NCBI GenBank assembly: GCA_964247725.1
Contig: CAXTVM010000001.1
Span: forward strand, 1 to 64,000
Source of the DNA: Lichenicola sp964247725
Lineage (GTDB): Bacteria; Pseudomonadota; Alphaproteobacteria; Acetobacterales; Acetobacteraceae
Length of the DNA stretch: 64,000 nucleotides
Reading direction: 5' to 3'
In this document: positions 48,078 through 54,668 of the stretch, piece by piece
Numbering within the stretch: position 1 is the first letter of the stretch
How the letters are laid out: the number at the start of each line of letters is the position of its first letter
Program-made: the position numbers and the translations under genes
The notes under the pieces: model-generated
Database searches by the model: none
Told to the model about the DNA's origin: nothing
What the model saw: only the letters and a program-made list of their open reading frames with translations

Positions 48078-48869
48078 TCATCCGAGGTCGATCGAGTCGA
48101 TGATCTCCAGGATCGTGTAGAGCTTCGGCACGTCGTCGATGGTCTCGACCCGGACGGTTGCGATGTAGGCCTTCTGGAACAGGGCGTCGCCGAGGATCCG
48201 CGCTCGGACCTCCTCGCCCTCGATGATCGTCTTGACCGGCCGGAGCGAGATGCGTTCGATGATGGACGCGTTGCCGATCTGGCTGCCGGTGTCGTTCCGG
48301 GCCTGATAGAAACGCAGCAGGCAGTTCGTCTGAATGCCGCGGATCGGCTCCTTCTGCTCTTCGATCCATCGGTTGGCCCGGTTCTGGATCGCGTTCGCGT
48401 CGGTCGAGTTCGCGCTGAAGAAGAACTGCTGCACCGAGCCCTCGTGCGCCTGGACGTTGATGGTCGCCCCGACATCGCGTGCGACCGGGTCCAAGAAGCC
48501 GTTGACGTTCTCGGCATCCGGCTTCTTCAGCCCGTCGGGCGGACTGGCCTTGCCCTGGAAGAAGAGCAGGGTCTCCACCAGGGTCTTGCCGAACTCGACG
48601 ATCGGCTGGACCGTTTCGGCGAACAACGCGAAGTTCTGGGCCTGCGCGATGAGGTCGACGATGATCGATCCGGTCCGGATCTCTCGCACGTAGAGCCTGA
48701 CCAGGTCACCGCCGATCGCGAGCCCCAGCCTCGTGGCATAGCGGTTATGGAGGGCCGACAGCGACCCGAGGCTTCTGCTCAAGTCCGTCAGCTCGACGGG
48801 CCTGGTGTGGAGGATCGAGACCCGCAGCCATTGCTGGTCCGGTCTTGTGAGTTGCGTGTCGCCCACCAT
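48078..48869 (-). CDS. Cargo protein of unknown function between two copies of an early gene start, 263 aa
   Basis: Encodes a soluble protein with an N-terminal domain reading LGLAIGGDLVRLYVREIRTG, then SIIVDLIAQAQNFALFAET, VVEFGKTLVETLLFFQGK and a C-terminal beta-rich half ending in KLYTILEIIDSIDLG. No signal peptide or membrane helix. The LYVRE-RTGSI-xDL pattern is familiar from unnamed bacterial proteins. It reads against the early operon and is flanked by the duplicated 65 bp. Defence or exclusion is possible but unproven. Confidence 0.75.
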   Translation of the reverse strand: MVGDTQLTRPDQQWLRVSILHTRPVELTDLSRSLGSLSALHNRYATRLGLAIGGDLVRLYVREIRTGSIIVDLIAQAQNFALFAETVQPIVEFGKTLVETLLFFQGKASPPDGLKKPDAENVNGFLDPVARDVGATINVQAHEGSVQQFFFSANSTDANAIQNRANRWIEEQKEPIRGIQTNCLLRFYQARNDTGSQIGNASIIERISLRPVKTIIEGEEVRARILGDALFQKAYIATVRVETIDDVPKLYTILEIIDSIDLG

Positions 48870-48955
48870 GGCCTCCGGCTCGATCGATGGCCACAGCGTA
48901 GCGGACGAGGGACTCCCCGAGTACCCCTCGCGCGCCGCGACGTGCGGGGTGCCCG

Positions 48956-49207
48956 ATGATCATCGGGCGCGCACCCCGCATCCCCGGCTATGAGCACCTC
49001 GACGCGCAGTCGCTGATCGCGGGCTGCGTCGCCCTCTTCGAGGGGCGGCCGTGGCGGATCGACCATGTCGGCCTGGTCTACCACCGTGGCCGCCCGCTGC
49101 AGGTGGCCATCCAGGCGCGGCGCTGGGTCCTGCGCACGCTGATCCGGCGGGACTTCTCGGTCGCCTGGGGCACGCCCTGCCCTATCCGCGTGGCTGACGC
49201 ACCATGA
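48956..49207 (+). CDS. Early protein, first of the rightward operon, 83 aa
   Basis: A basic beta-rich protein with WRIDHVGLVYHRGRPLQVAIQARR. The start at 48956 is not well supported; the duplicated copy suggests the original start was in sequence now at 47955. The stop overlaps the next gene (ATGA). Unknown function. Confidence 0.65.
   Translation: MIIGRAPRIPGYEHLDAQSLIAGCVALFEGRPWRIDHVGLVYHRGRPLQVAIQARRWVLRTLIRRDFSVAWGTPCPIRVADAP
48973..49037. repeat. Right copy of the 65-bp cargo-flanking duplication
   Basis: Pairs with 47981-48045 (59 of 65 identical) and lies within the coding sequence of the first early gene, marking the right edge of the cargo insertion. Confidence 0.8.
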
Positions 49208-49446
49208 GCGCCAGCTATGCCCACTTGGCACCGGCTTGGCAGCACCCGGGCGATGCTCCGGCCCTTCGGCTCATCTACGCCGACAACCGCCTGCGCGCCG
49301 CCCGCGCCGGCGTCGATGGGATGGTCGACGCCATCCGGGAAACGCCAGCCGGCGACGATCGCCGCCGCTTGCTGGACCTGCTGATCGAGCAGGGCGTCGA
49401 GCTGCGCTTGGCCGTGCTGGCCGAGCGCGAGCTGGCGTCGTCATGA
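49204..49446 (+). CDS. Early protein, 80 aa, unknown
   Basis: A helical protein with RLIYADNRLRAARAGVDGMV and a Leu-rich LLDLLIEQGVELRL C-terminus. It is joined to both neighbours by ATGA overlaps. No family was recognised. Confidence 0.65.
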   Translation: MSASYAHLAPAWQHPGDAPALRLIYADNRLRAARAGVDGMVDAIRETPAGDDRRRLLDLLIEQGVELRLAVLAERELASS

Positions 49447-49730
49447 GCGAGGTCGATCCCGCTGCTGCCGAGCTCGCGCCGGAGCACCTGGCGCTGGTGC
49501 GCCATGTGATCCGCGTTGCCCGTGACGCACATGACACCGACTCGCTGCTGATCCTGGCCGACCGCTACGTGCTGCTCGCGAACCATCTGGCGGCCGGCGG
49601 CTTCGTCCGCGCCGCACGGCTGGCGTCCGACCATGCCGACCGGCTCCGGGACGTCACCTGGCTGTCGCCAACCGGCTGCGAGCCCCCGGCCGCTTCCCAA
49701 CCCTCATCCAACCCGCAGAGGTCAACATGA
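49443..49730 (+). CDS. Early protein, 95 aa, unknown
   Basis: Begins MSEVDPAAAELAPEHLALVRHV and is largely helical, with a Pro/Ser tail. Coupled by ATGA at both ends. Nothing further can be said. Confidence 0.65.
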   Translation: MSEVDPAAAELAPEHLALVRHVIRVARDAHDTDSLLILADRYVLLANHLAAGGFVRAARLASDHADRLRDVTWLSPTGCEPPAASQPSSNPQRST

Positions 49731-50011
49731 TCACGCTCGACCCGCGTCCCTCGCCGGCCGACGCCGGCGTCATCCGCGACGTCCTGAGCCCGTGCCTCGT
49801 CACGGTTCGGGATCCCGCTGGACAGCATCCCCGGTTCTCGACGCCGCGCATCGCCATGCAGCTGCGCGTGCAGCGGCAGGGCGACATCGTGCTGCGCCAC
49901 GTCCTGCAGCTGCCGGGCGGCGCCACCATGCTCGCACCGCCAGCCTGGGTGACCGAGTGCCCGGACGGCATCGTGGTTCCGCTCCGCCCGGTCGCAGGAC
50001 TGGTCGGATGA
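49727..50011 (+). CDS. Early protein, 94 aa, unknown
   Basis: Beta-rich, with strands CLVTVRDPAG and RIAMQLRVQRQGDIVLRHV. Coupled by ATGA overlaps. No family was recognised. Confidence 0.65.
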   Translation: MITLDPRPSPADAGVIRDVLSPCLVTVRDPAGQHPRFSTPRIAMQLRVQRQGDIVLRHVLQLPGGATMLAPPAWVTECPDGIVVPLRPVAGLVG

Positions 50012-50562
50012 GCTGGACCGAGATCACCGCGAAGCCGGGCCCGGCGCGGCTAGACGAGCCGATCATCGTCTCCTGCAAACCGGGAACCAGCCGCACGTCA
50101 CCCGCCGACCGACTGACGGTCACGTTCCGGCCCGAGCTCCTCGGGCCCGAAAGCGCGTGGCTTGCGGGCAAGCCGAAGGTCAAAGTCCTCGTGGGCGGCG
50201 GCGAACACCAGGGCCAGATCCGGGTCGAGCGGAACAGCGGCGGCGCGCACATGCTGCACGTCTCCGGCGGCAGGCACGTCCAGAGCTTGGTGCGGCCTTG
50301 CCTGGTGCTGCGCGGCCTGTCCTGGATCCCGGCGCAGCGACACCCGGCGACCGCGGTCGATCACGACGCGGGTGAAGGCTGGGTCGAGATCACGCTGCCG
50401 ACGTGGTGCGCTACCCCCCCCGTCGGGATCCAGGTGTCGGCGATTGCCGACGTGCGAACCGCGCCGGTCACGCGACCCAACGGCACCTATTCGGGCGTCG
50501 ATCACCTGCCGGATCCGGTCGCCCTCGGCCGGCGCGGCGTTGGCCCGGTCTCGAAGCGGTGA
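50008..50562 (+). CDS. Early protein, 184 aa, unknown
   Basis: A beta-rich protein with repeated strands such as DRLTVTFRPELLGP, PKVKVLVGGG and GAHMLHVSGGRHVQS. An 8-C run at 50414-50421 lies in the coding sequence, but the frame continues normally on both sides. Coupled to the next gene by GTGA. Unknown. Confidence 0.65.
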   Translation: MSWTEITAKPGPARLDEPIIVSCKPGTSRTSPADRLTVTFRPELLGPESAWLAGKPKVKVLVGGGEHQGQIRVERNSGGAHMLHVSGGRHVQSLVRPCLVLRGLSWIPAQRHPATAVDHDAGEGWVEITLPTWCATPPVGIQVSAIADVRTAPVTRPNGTYSGVDHLPDPVALGRRGVGPVSKR

Positions 50563-50750
50563 GGCCGCTCGCGCAGGCGGCCGCCGTCATCCTGCTGACG
50601 GCACCGACGCTGACCGCCCTCCCGCTGCGCCCGTTGCCGCGCCCGCAGCTCTGCCGCGCCAGCACCGCCGGGAGCGCCTGCGCGCCGGGCATCCAGCTCC
50701 TGCTGCCGCGGGCGGTGGCGCTGGCGGCGTCGCCGCGGGCGAGGACCTGA
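50559..50750 (+). CDS. Small hydrophobic early protein, 63 aa
   Basis: GTG at 50559 overlaps the previous stop. The N-terminus QAAAVILLTAPTLTALPL could be a signal or a membrane helix. Short and of uncertain function; it is included because of the coupling. Confidence 0.5.
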   Translation: MRPLAQAAAVILLTAPTLTALPLRPLPRPQLCRASTAGSACAPGIQLLLPRAVALAASPRART

Positions 50751-50753
50751 TCC

Positions 50754-51263
50754 GTGGTGAGGAGCAGGCCGCGCGGCTCGAGGTCGACCGCCAACCTCAC
50801 CCGGGCGGTCGAGGCCTTCAATCGCAAGCATCCGGTTGGAAGCGAGATCCGGGTCTGGCCGGGCGTCGTCGGGGTCGGGCCCGGCACGGTCGTGACGATC
50901 GTCGAGCCGGGCGCCCGCGTCCTCAGCGGCCACACGGCCGTCGTCCAGGTGAGCGGCGGCCACGGCTGCATCGCGCTCAGCCACGTCAAGCCGATGCCGT
51001 TGGCGGCGCGGGCCGGGGGGGGGGGGGCGTCGATGCGCCTGACGCCGGCGCAGCGGCGCGTGCTGGCCAAGGTGACGCAGCATGGCGCGGTGGGGATCGC
51101 CGGCGGCTTCTCGGGTGGGCGGGCGCCGATGCGCACTGACCAGCTCCCGGCCCAGGCCGATCGCCGCGGCGTCATCGAGCGCCTGCTGGCGAAGCGGCTG
51201 CTGAGCCCGGGTCCGGCCTTCAACAGCTACGTGCGCCGGCCGGCGCCGGCGGCCGCGCCATGA
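50754..51263 (+). CDS. Early protein, fused across a G13 tract as read, 169 aa
   Basis: As written, the frame joins an N-terminal beta-rich domain (RVWPGVVGVGPGTVVTI region) through GGGG encoded by a G13 tract to a C-terminal domain that starts at an internal ATG (51033). With 12 G the first part would end at TGA overlapping that ATG, the coupled arrangement seen elsewhere in this operon. So it is probably two genes or a switchable fusion. Confidence 0.5.
   Translation: MVRSRPRGSRSTANLTRAVEAFNRKHPVGSEIRVWPGVVGVGPGTVVTIVEPGARVLSGHTAVVQVSGGHGCIALSHVKPMPLAARAGGGGASMRLTPAQRRVLAKVTQHGAVGIAGGFSGGRAPMRTDQLPAQADRRGVIERLLAKRLLSPGPAFNSYVRRPAPAAAP
51015..51027. repeat. Homopolymer of 13 G
   Basis: Thirteen consecutive G at the junction of two small early genes. 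Its length sets whether they are fused or separate. Together with the C10 tract at 44693 it is the longest homopolymer I noticed in the window. Confidence 0.8.
51033..51263 (+). CDS. Probable separate early protein (HTH-like), 76 aa
   Basis: Begins MRLTPAQRRVLAKVTQHGAVG, a typical winged-helix opening, and continues to a basic C-terminus. The internal ATG directly follows the G13 tract. The next gene overlaps by ATGA. Likely a small DNA-binding protein. Confidence 0.6.
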   Translation: MRLTPAQRRVLAKVTQHGAVGIAGGFSGGRAPMRTDQLPAQADRRGVIERLLAKRLLSPGPAFNSYVRRPAPAAAP

Positions 51264-51499
51264 CCGACGACGAGCGGCGCATGTTCAACGTGATCGCCGG
51301 CTTCCTCGACCAAGACGCGCTGGGCCACGCCGGCTGGACGACGCCGCAGGACGGCGCGCGGCAGCTGATGGTGCTGCTGGGCTATCCCGCCTTCAAGGCG
51401 GCGCTCGTCGCGCCGGCACCGCGCCACGTCAGCCAGCACGACCTGGATCTGACCGAGGCCCTGCGGGCGCTCGGCGCCGACGCATCGGGCATCGGCTGA
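51260..51499 (+). CDS. Early protein, 79 aa, unknown
   Basis: Helical, with a central GWTTPQDGARQLMVLLGYPA. Joined by ATGA and TGATG. No family recognised. Confidence 0.65.
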   Translation: MTDDERRMFNVIAGFLDQDALGHAGWTTPQDGARQLMVLLGYPAFKAALVAPAPRHVSQHDLDLTEALRALGADASGIG

Positions 51500-52182
51500 T
51501 GGACAAGATCGTCGACCGCATCAGGAAGCTGCTGGCGCTGGCGACCTCTCCCAACGCCGCCGAGGCGGCCTCGGCGCTGGCGCACGCCCAGCGCCTGATG
51601 GCCGAGCACCAGCTGTCGCAGCATGACCTCGACGTCGCCGAGATCGAGATGCACGGCTGTGATGACAGCGCGATGTCACGGGCGCGGCGGCCGCCGGTCT
51701 GGGAGATCATGCTCGCGAACACGGTTGCCGAGGCCTTCGGAGTGCTGTCGGTCCGGAAGAACGGGACGGGCACCCGCATCTGCTTCTACGGCCCCGGGGC
51801 ACGGGCCGAGGTCGCGGCCTACTGCTTCGTGGTGCTGCTGCGGAAGCTGACCGCCGCTCGCCTCGAGTACATGGCCGCCGGCTTCGCCATCGGCCGGATT
51901 GCGGCGCTGGTCAGCGCCGGCGACGCCTTCGCCGAGGGATGGGTCCGCGCGGTCTACCAGGTGGTCGTTCGCATCTTCATGACGGAGAACGAAAGCCGCG
52001 CCGTCCAGCTATGGGCGGAGCGAAACCTCGGCGACTTGGTTAGCGTCCGCGGCCGGTCGGCAGGCGACCCCGGCGTTGGGAACGCCCGGGCTGACGGTTG
52101 GCGGCAGGGCAGTGAGGTCGAGCTCTACCGGTCGATGGCCACCGGCGAACGCTCACGCCAGCTCACGGGGCGGTGCCGATGA
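51499..52182 (+). CDS. DUF2786-domain protein, 227 aa
   Basis: The N-terminal MDKIVDRIRKLLALATSPN with AEAASALAHAQRLMAEH is the DUF2786 signature. The larger C-terminal region has a conserved GPGARAEVAAYCFVVLLRKL. The family is frequent in phage and mobile elements and its role is unknown. Coupled by TGATG. Confidence 0.85.
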   Translation: MDKIVDRIRKLLALATSPNAAEAASALAHAQRLMAEHQLSQHDLDVAEIEMHGCDDSAMSRARRPPVWEIMLANTVAEAFGVLSVRKNGTGTRICFYGPGARAEVAAYCFVVLLRKLTAARLEYMAAGFAIGRIAALVSAGDAFAEGWVRAVYQVVVRIFMTENESRAVQLWAERNLGDLVSVRGRSAGDPGVGNARADGWRQGSEVELYRSMATGERSRQLTGRCR

Positions 52183-52403
52183 CGGCGCTCCGGAAGGACG
52201 AGCTGCTGGCGCTGCTGCGCCGCCGTGTCGCCGATCACGGCTCGCGCGCCAGCTGGGCATCGGCACATAATGTGCCGGTCCGCATGGTGGGCATGTGCCT
52301 CGACGGGAGCCGTCCGGTCACGACGTCGATCGCTAACGCGCTCGGCTACGTCGAGGTCACCAGCTACCGGCCGATCGGCCGGACGGAGGCGGCCCGTGGT
52401 TGA
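52179..52403 (+). CDS. HTH-type regulator-like protein, 74 aa
   Basis: Begins MTALRKDELLALLRRRVADHG and contains SWASAHNVPVRMVGMCL plus VTTSIANALGYVEVTSYRPI, a classic XRE-like layout. ATGA coupling upstream and overlap with the next gene support it. Probable small DNA-binding regulator. Confidence 0.7.
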   Translation: MTALRKDELLALLRRRVADHGSRASWASAHNVPVRMVGMCLDGSRPVTTSIANALGYVEVTSYRPIGRTEAARG

Positions 52404-53175
52404 CGCGGCCGTTCTCCCGCGCGCGCGATGGATCGATCCGAAGGTGCTCGGGATCATCGAGACCGCGACGTTCGCCGGGCTCGAGCTGCGGCTGCCTGAA
52501 AGCCTGGACCAGGCGACCTACCGGTGCGTCAACACGGTGCTGGAAGCGGTCGGCGGCGCGTGGGACCGCAAGCGCAAGGCGCACATCTTCCCGAGCTGCG
52601 CGCGCACGGCGGTCGAGCCGATCCTGCTGACCGGCACGCTCACCGGGCCGCGGGAGTTCGGCTGCTTCTACACGCCGCCAGCCATTGCGGACCGCGTGAT
52701 CGTCGCCGCCGACATCGCGCGTTCGCACCGCGTCCTAGAGCCCAGCGCTGGTTTGGGCGCCCTGGCCGCGCCAGCGGCGCGCCGCGGCGCACAGGTCGAC
52801 TGCGTCGAACTGCTGCCGGCCAACGTGGCGATCCTGGAGGCTCTCGGGATCGGCTTCGTCGACCAGGGTGACTTCCTGGGCCGGACGCCTGAGCGCGTCT
52901 ACGACCGCGTCGTCATGAACCCGCCGTTCGCGGACCAGGCAGACATCGCGCACGTCAACCACGCCTTCCGGTTCCTGAAACCGGGCGGCCTGCTGGTCGC
53001 GGTGATGGCGGCCGGCCTGACGTACCGAAAGAACGCGGCCACGCGGCAGATGCGCGACCTGGTCGAACTCCGGCGCGGCAGCATCGCTGAGCTGCCGCCC
53101 GACGCCTTCCGCATCGCCGGCACGTCGGTGCGCACCGTCCTGGTCACCTTGCGGGCCTACGAGGCGCAGCCATGA
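52396..53175 (+). CDS. Class I AdoMet-dependent DNA methyltransferase (NPPF type), 259 aa
   Basis: A N6-adenine type methyltransferase with a DUF-type N-terminal domain. The AdoMet site is VLEPSAGLGALAAPA, and the catalytic NPPF is at about residue 174 in VVMNPPFADQADIAHV. GTG at 52396 overlaps the previous stop. It is one of four methyltransferases in the prophage. Target unknown. Confidence 0.85.
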   Translation: MVDAAVLPRARWIDPKVLGIIETATFAGLELRLPESLDQATYRCVNTVLEAVGGAWDRKRKAHIFPSCARTAVEPILLTGTLTGPREFGCFYTPPAIADRVIVAADIARSHRVLEPSAGLGALAAPAARRGAQVDCVELLPANVAILEALGIGFVDQGDFLGRTPERVYDRVVMNPPFADQADIAHVNHAFRFLKPGGLLVAVMAAGLTYRKNAATRQMRDLVELRRGSIAELPPDAFRIAGTSVRTVLVTLRAYEAQP

Positions 53176-53312
53176 CCGCGGCGCGTCTGCTGCTCCGCGT
53201 CGTGCTGATCCTTTGCTGCATCTACCTGGCCCTACGCCCCGCCGGTCTCGTCGATCCGGCCAGCATCGTCATGCCCGGTCACCACGATTACATTGAGATG
53301 TTCCGTCCATGA
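53172..53312 (+). CDS. Small membrane protein, 46 aa
   Basis: A single hydrophobic segment, LLLRVVLILCCIYLAL (residues 6-21), with a short Asp/His C-terminus. ATGA overlaps at both ends support translation. It could be a small inner-membrane effector. No family. Confidence 0.55.
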   Translation: MTAARLLLRVVLILCCIYLALRPAGLVDPASIVMPGHHDYIEMFRP

Positions 53313-53431
53313 GAAGATACCCGTTCTTCCTCGACGTGCTGCTGGACAGGATGCTTGGGTTGGCCGGCGTGCCGCGGCTCCGCATCCCGGCCGGGCATCT
53401 GAAGGTCGATGCTCTCGAGCTCGCGTCATGA
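53309..53431 (+). CDS. Small protein, 40 aa
   Basis: A 40-residue frame starting MRRYPFFLDVLLDRM, coupled by ATGA overlaps on both sides. Function unknown. Confidence 0.5.
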   Translation: MRRYPFFLDVLLDRMLGLAGVPRLRIPAGHLKVDALELAS

Positions 53432-53772
53432 GCCCGCTCGCTATCCTGCTCGCAGGCCTCCGCCAGACCGGCGACTTCGAGAACGAGGTCACGATCGCAA
53501 GCCCAGCCCGGCTGGAAGCACCAGCCTCCATGGCGCCGGCGACATATGCCGTCCACGACCATGCCGGCATCAAGCGCCTGCTCCAGGAGCGGCACGCGGA
53601 CACCTGGTTTCAGCCCAAGCCGCTCCGTGAACCATGCACAGCGTGCGACGATCGCGGGTGGCAGCCCGTCGTCTGGCTGTCGTCGCAGGCTCGACCACCG
53701 GAGATCTGGAAGACCTGCACGACCTGCGGCAACCCGGGGCAGAAGACGTCTCCAGACGGTGACCGCGCATGA
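53428..53772 (+). CDS. Zinc-ribbon protein, 114 aa
   Basis: The C-terminus carries CTACDDRG and CTTCGNPG, a pair of Cys-x2-Cys modules typical of a zinc ribbon, preceded by a helical region with ATYAVHDHAGIKRLLQERH. It is just upstream of the Dam-like gene and overlaps it by 4 bases. Confidence 0.65.
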   Translation: MSPLAILLAGLRQTGDFENEVTIASPARLEAPASMAPATYAVHDHAGIKRLLQERHADTWFQPKPLREPCTACDDRGWQPVVWLSSQARPPEIWKTCTTCGNPGQKTSPDGDRA

Positions 53773-54668
53773 ACGCGATCGGGCCGATCGCAATGAACCA
53801 GATCGGACGCCCGCTGCTGCGCTGGCACGGCGGCAAGTGGAAGCTGGCGCCGTGGATCATCAGCCACATGCCGCCGCACCGCTGTTACGTCGAGCCGTTC
53901 GGCGGCGCGGCCTCGGTGCTGCTCCGCAAGCCGCGCGCGGTGATGGAGGTCTACAACGACCTGGAGTCGAACGTGGTGACCCTGTTCCGGGTGCTTCGCG
54001 ACCCGGAGCAGGCGGCCGCGCTGCATCGGCGCCTGTCCTTGACCCCGTTCGCCCGCGACGAGTTCGAGGCCAGCTACCTGGTCGGCTCCGATCCCGTCGA
54101 GATCGCCTCGCGGCTCGTCGTTCGCTGCTTCATGGGCTTCGGCTCGAATGCCGCACGCGAGGATTGCCGCTCCGGTTTTCGCGGCAACAGATCCAGTTCC
54201 GGTCGCTTGCCGGCGCAGGACTGGTCGACCCACGCAGACGCGCTGCCAGCGATCGTCGAGAGAATGCGCGGCGTCGTCATCGAGAACCACGACGCGATCG
54301 CCTGCGTGGTCCGATACGACACGCCGGCGACCCTGCACTATGTCGATCCGCCCTACATTCTCGCGACACGCTCCCGCAAGCATCCGTCCGATGGCTACAA
54401 GCACGAGCTGACCGAGGCCGATCACACGCGGCTGCTGGGCGAGCTCGTGCGCCTGCAGGGCATGGTGCTGGTCAGCGGCTACCCGCACGAGCTCTACGAC
54501 ACCACCCTGCGCGGCTGGCGCCGCGTCGAGCGACAAACCTACGCCGACGGCGCCAGGCCGCGCACCGAGGTGCTCTGGCTCAACTCTGCAGCCCAAGAGG
54601 CCTCGTCGCAGCGAACGCTCTTCTGCAAGCCGGTCGGCGGTGGCGACTCGCTGGAGACGCGAGCATGA
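53769..54668 (+). CDS. Second DNA adenine methyltransferase (Dam/D12 class), 299 aa
   Basis: Motif WHGGKWKLAPWI is at residues 19-30, VEPFGGAASVLL at 41-52 and catalytic DPPY at 193-196. Its arrangement is the D12 class, but it is clearly diverged from the enzyme at 906-1712, so the two may have different targets. ATGA coupling to both neighbours. Likely anti-restriction or regulatory methylation. Confidence 0.92.
   Translation: MNAIGPIAMNQIGRPLLRWHGGKWKLAPWIISHMPPHRCYVEPFGGAASVLLRKPRAVMEVYNDLESNVVTLFRVLRDPEQAAALHRRLSLTPFARDEFEASYLVGSDPVEIASRLVVRCFMGFGSNAAREDCRSGFRGNRSSSGRLPAQDWSTHADALPAIVERMRGVVIENHDAIACVVRYDTPATLHYVDPPYILATRSRKHPSDGYKHELTEADHTRLLGELVRLQGMVLVSGYPHELYDTTLRGWRRVERQTYADGARPRTEVLWLNSAAQEASSQRTLFCKPVGGGDSLETRA

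Noticed and set aside
47981..49037. Transposon target-site duplication around the cargo gene
   Set aside because: The duplicated 65 bp are 91 percent identical and coding; there are no terminal inverted repeats or transposase, so homologous exchange is more likely.
50414..50421. C8 tract as another frame switch
   Set aside because: The same frame gives plausible protein sequence on both sides of the tract, so no shift is implied.
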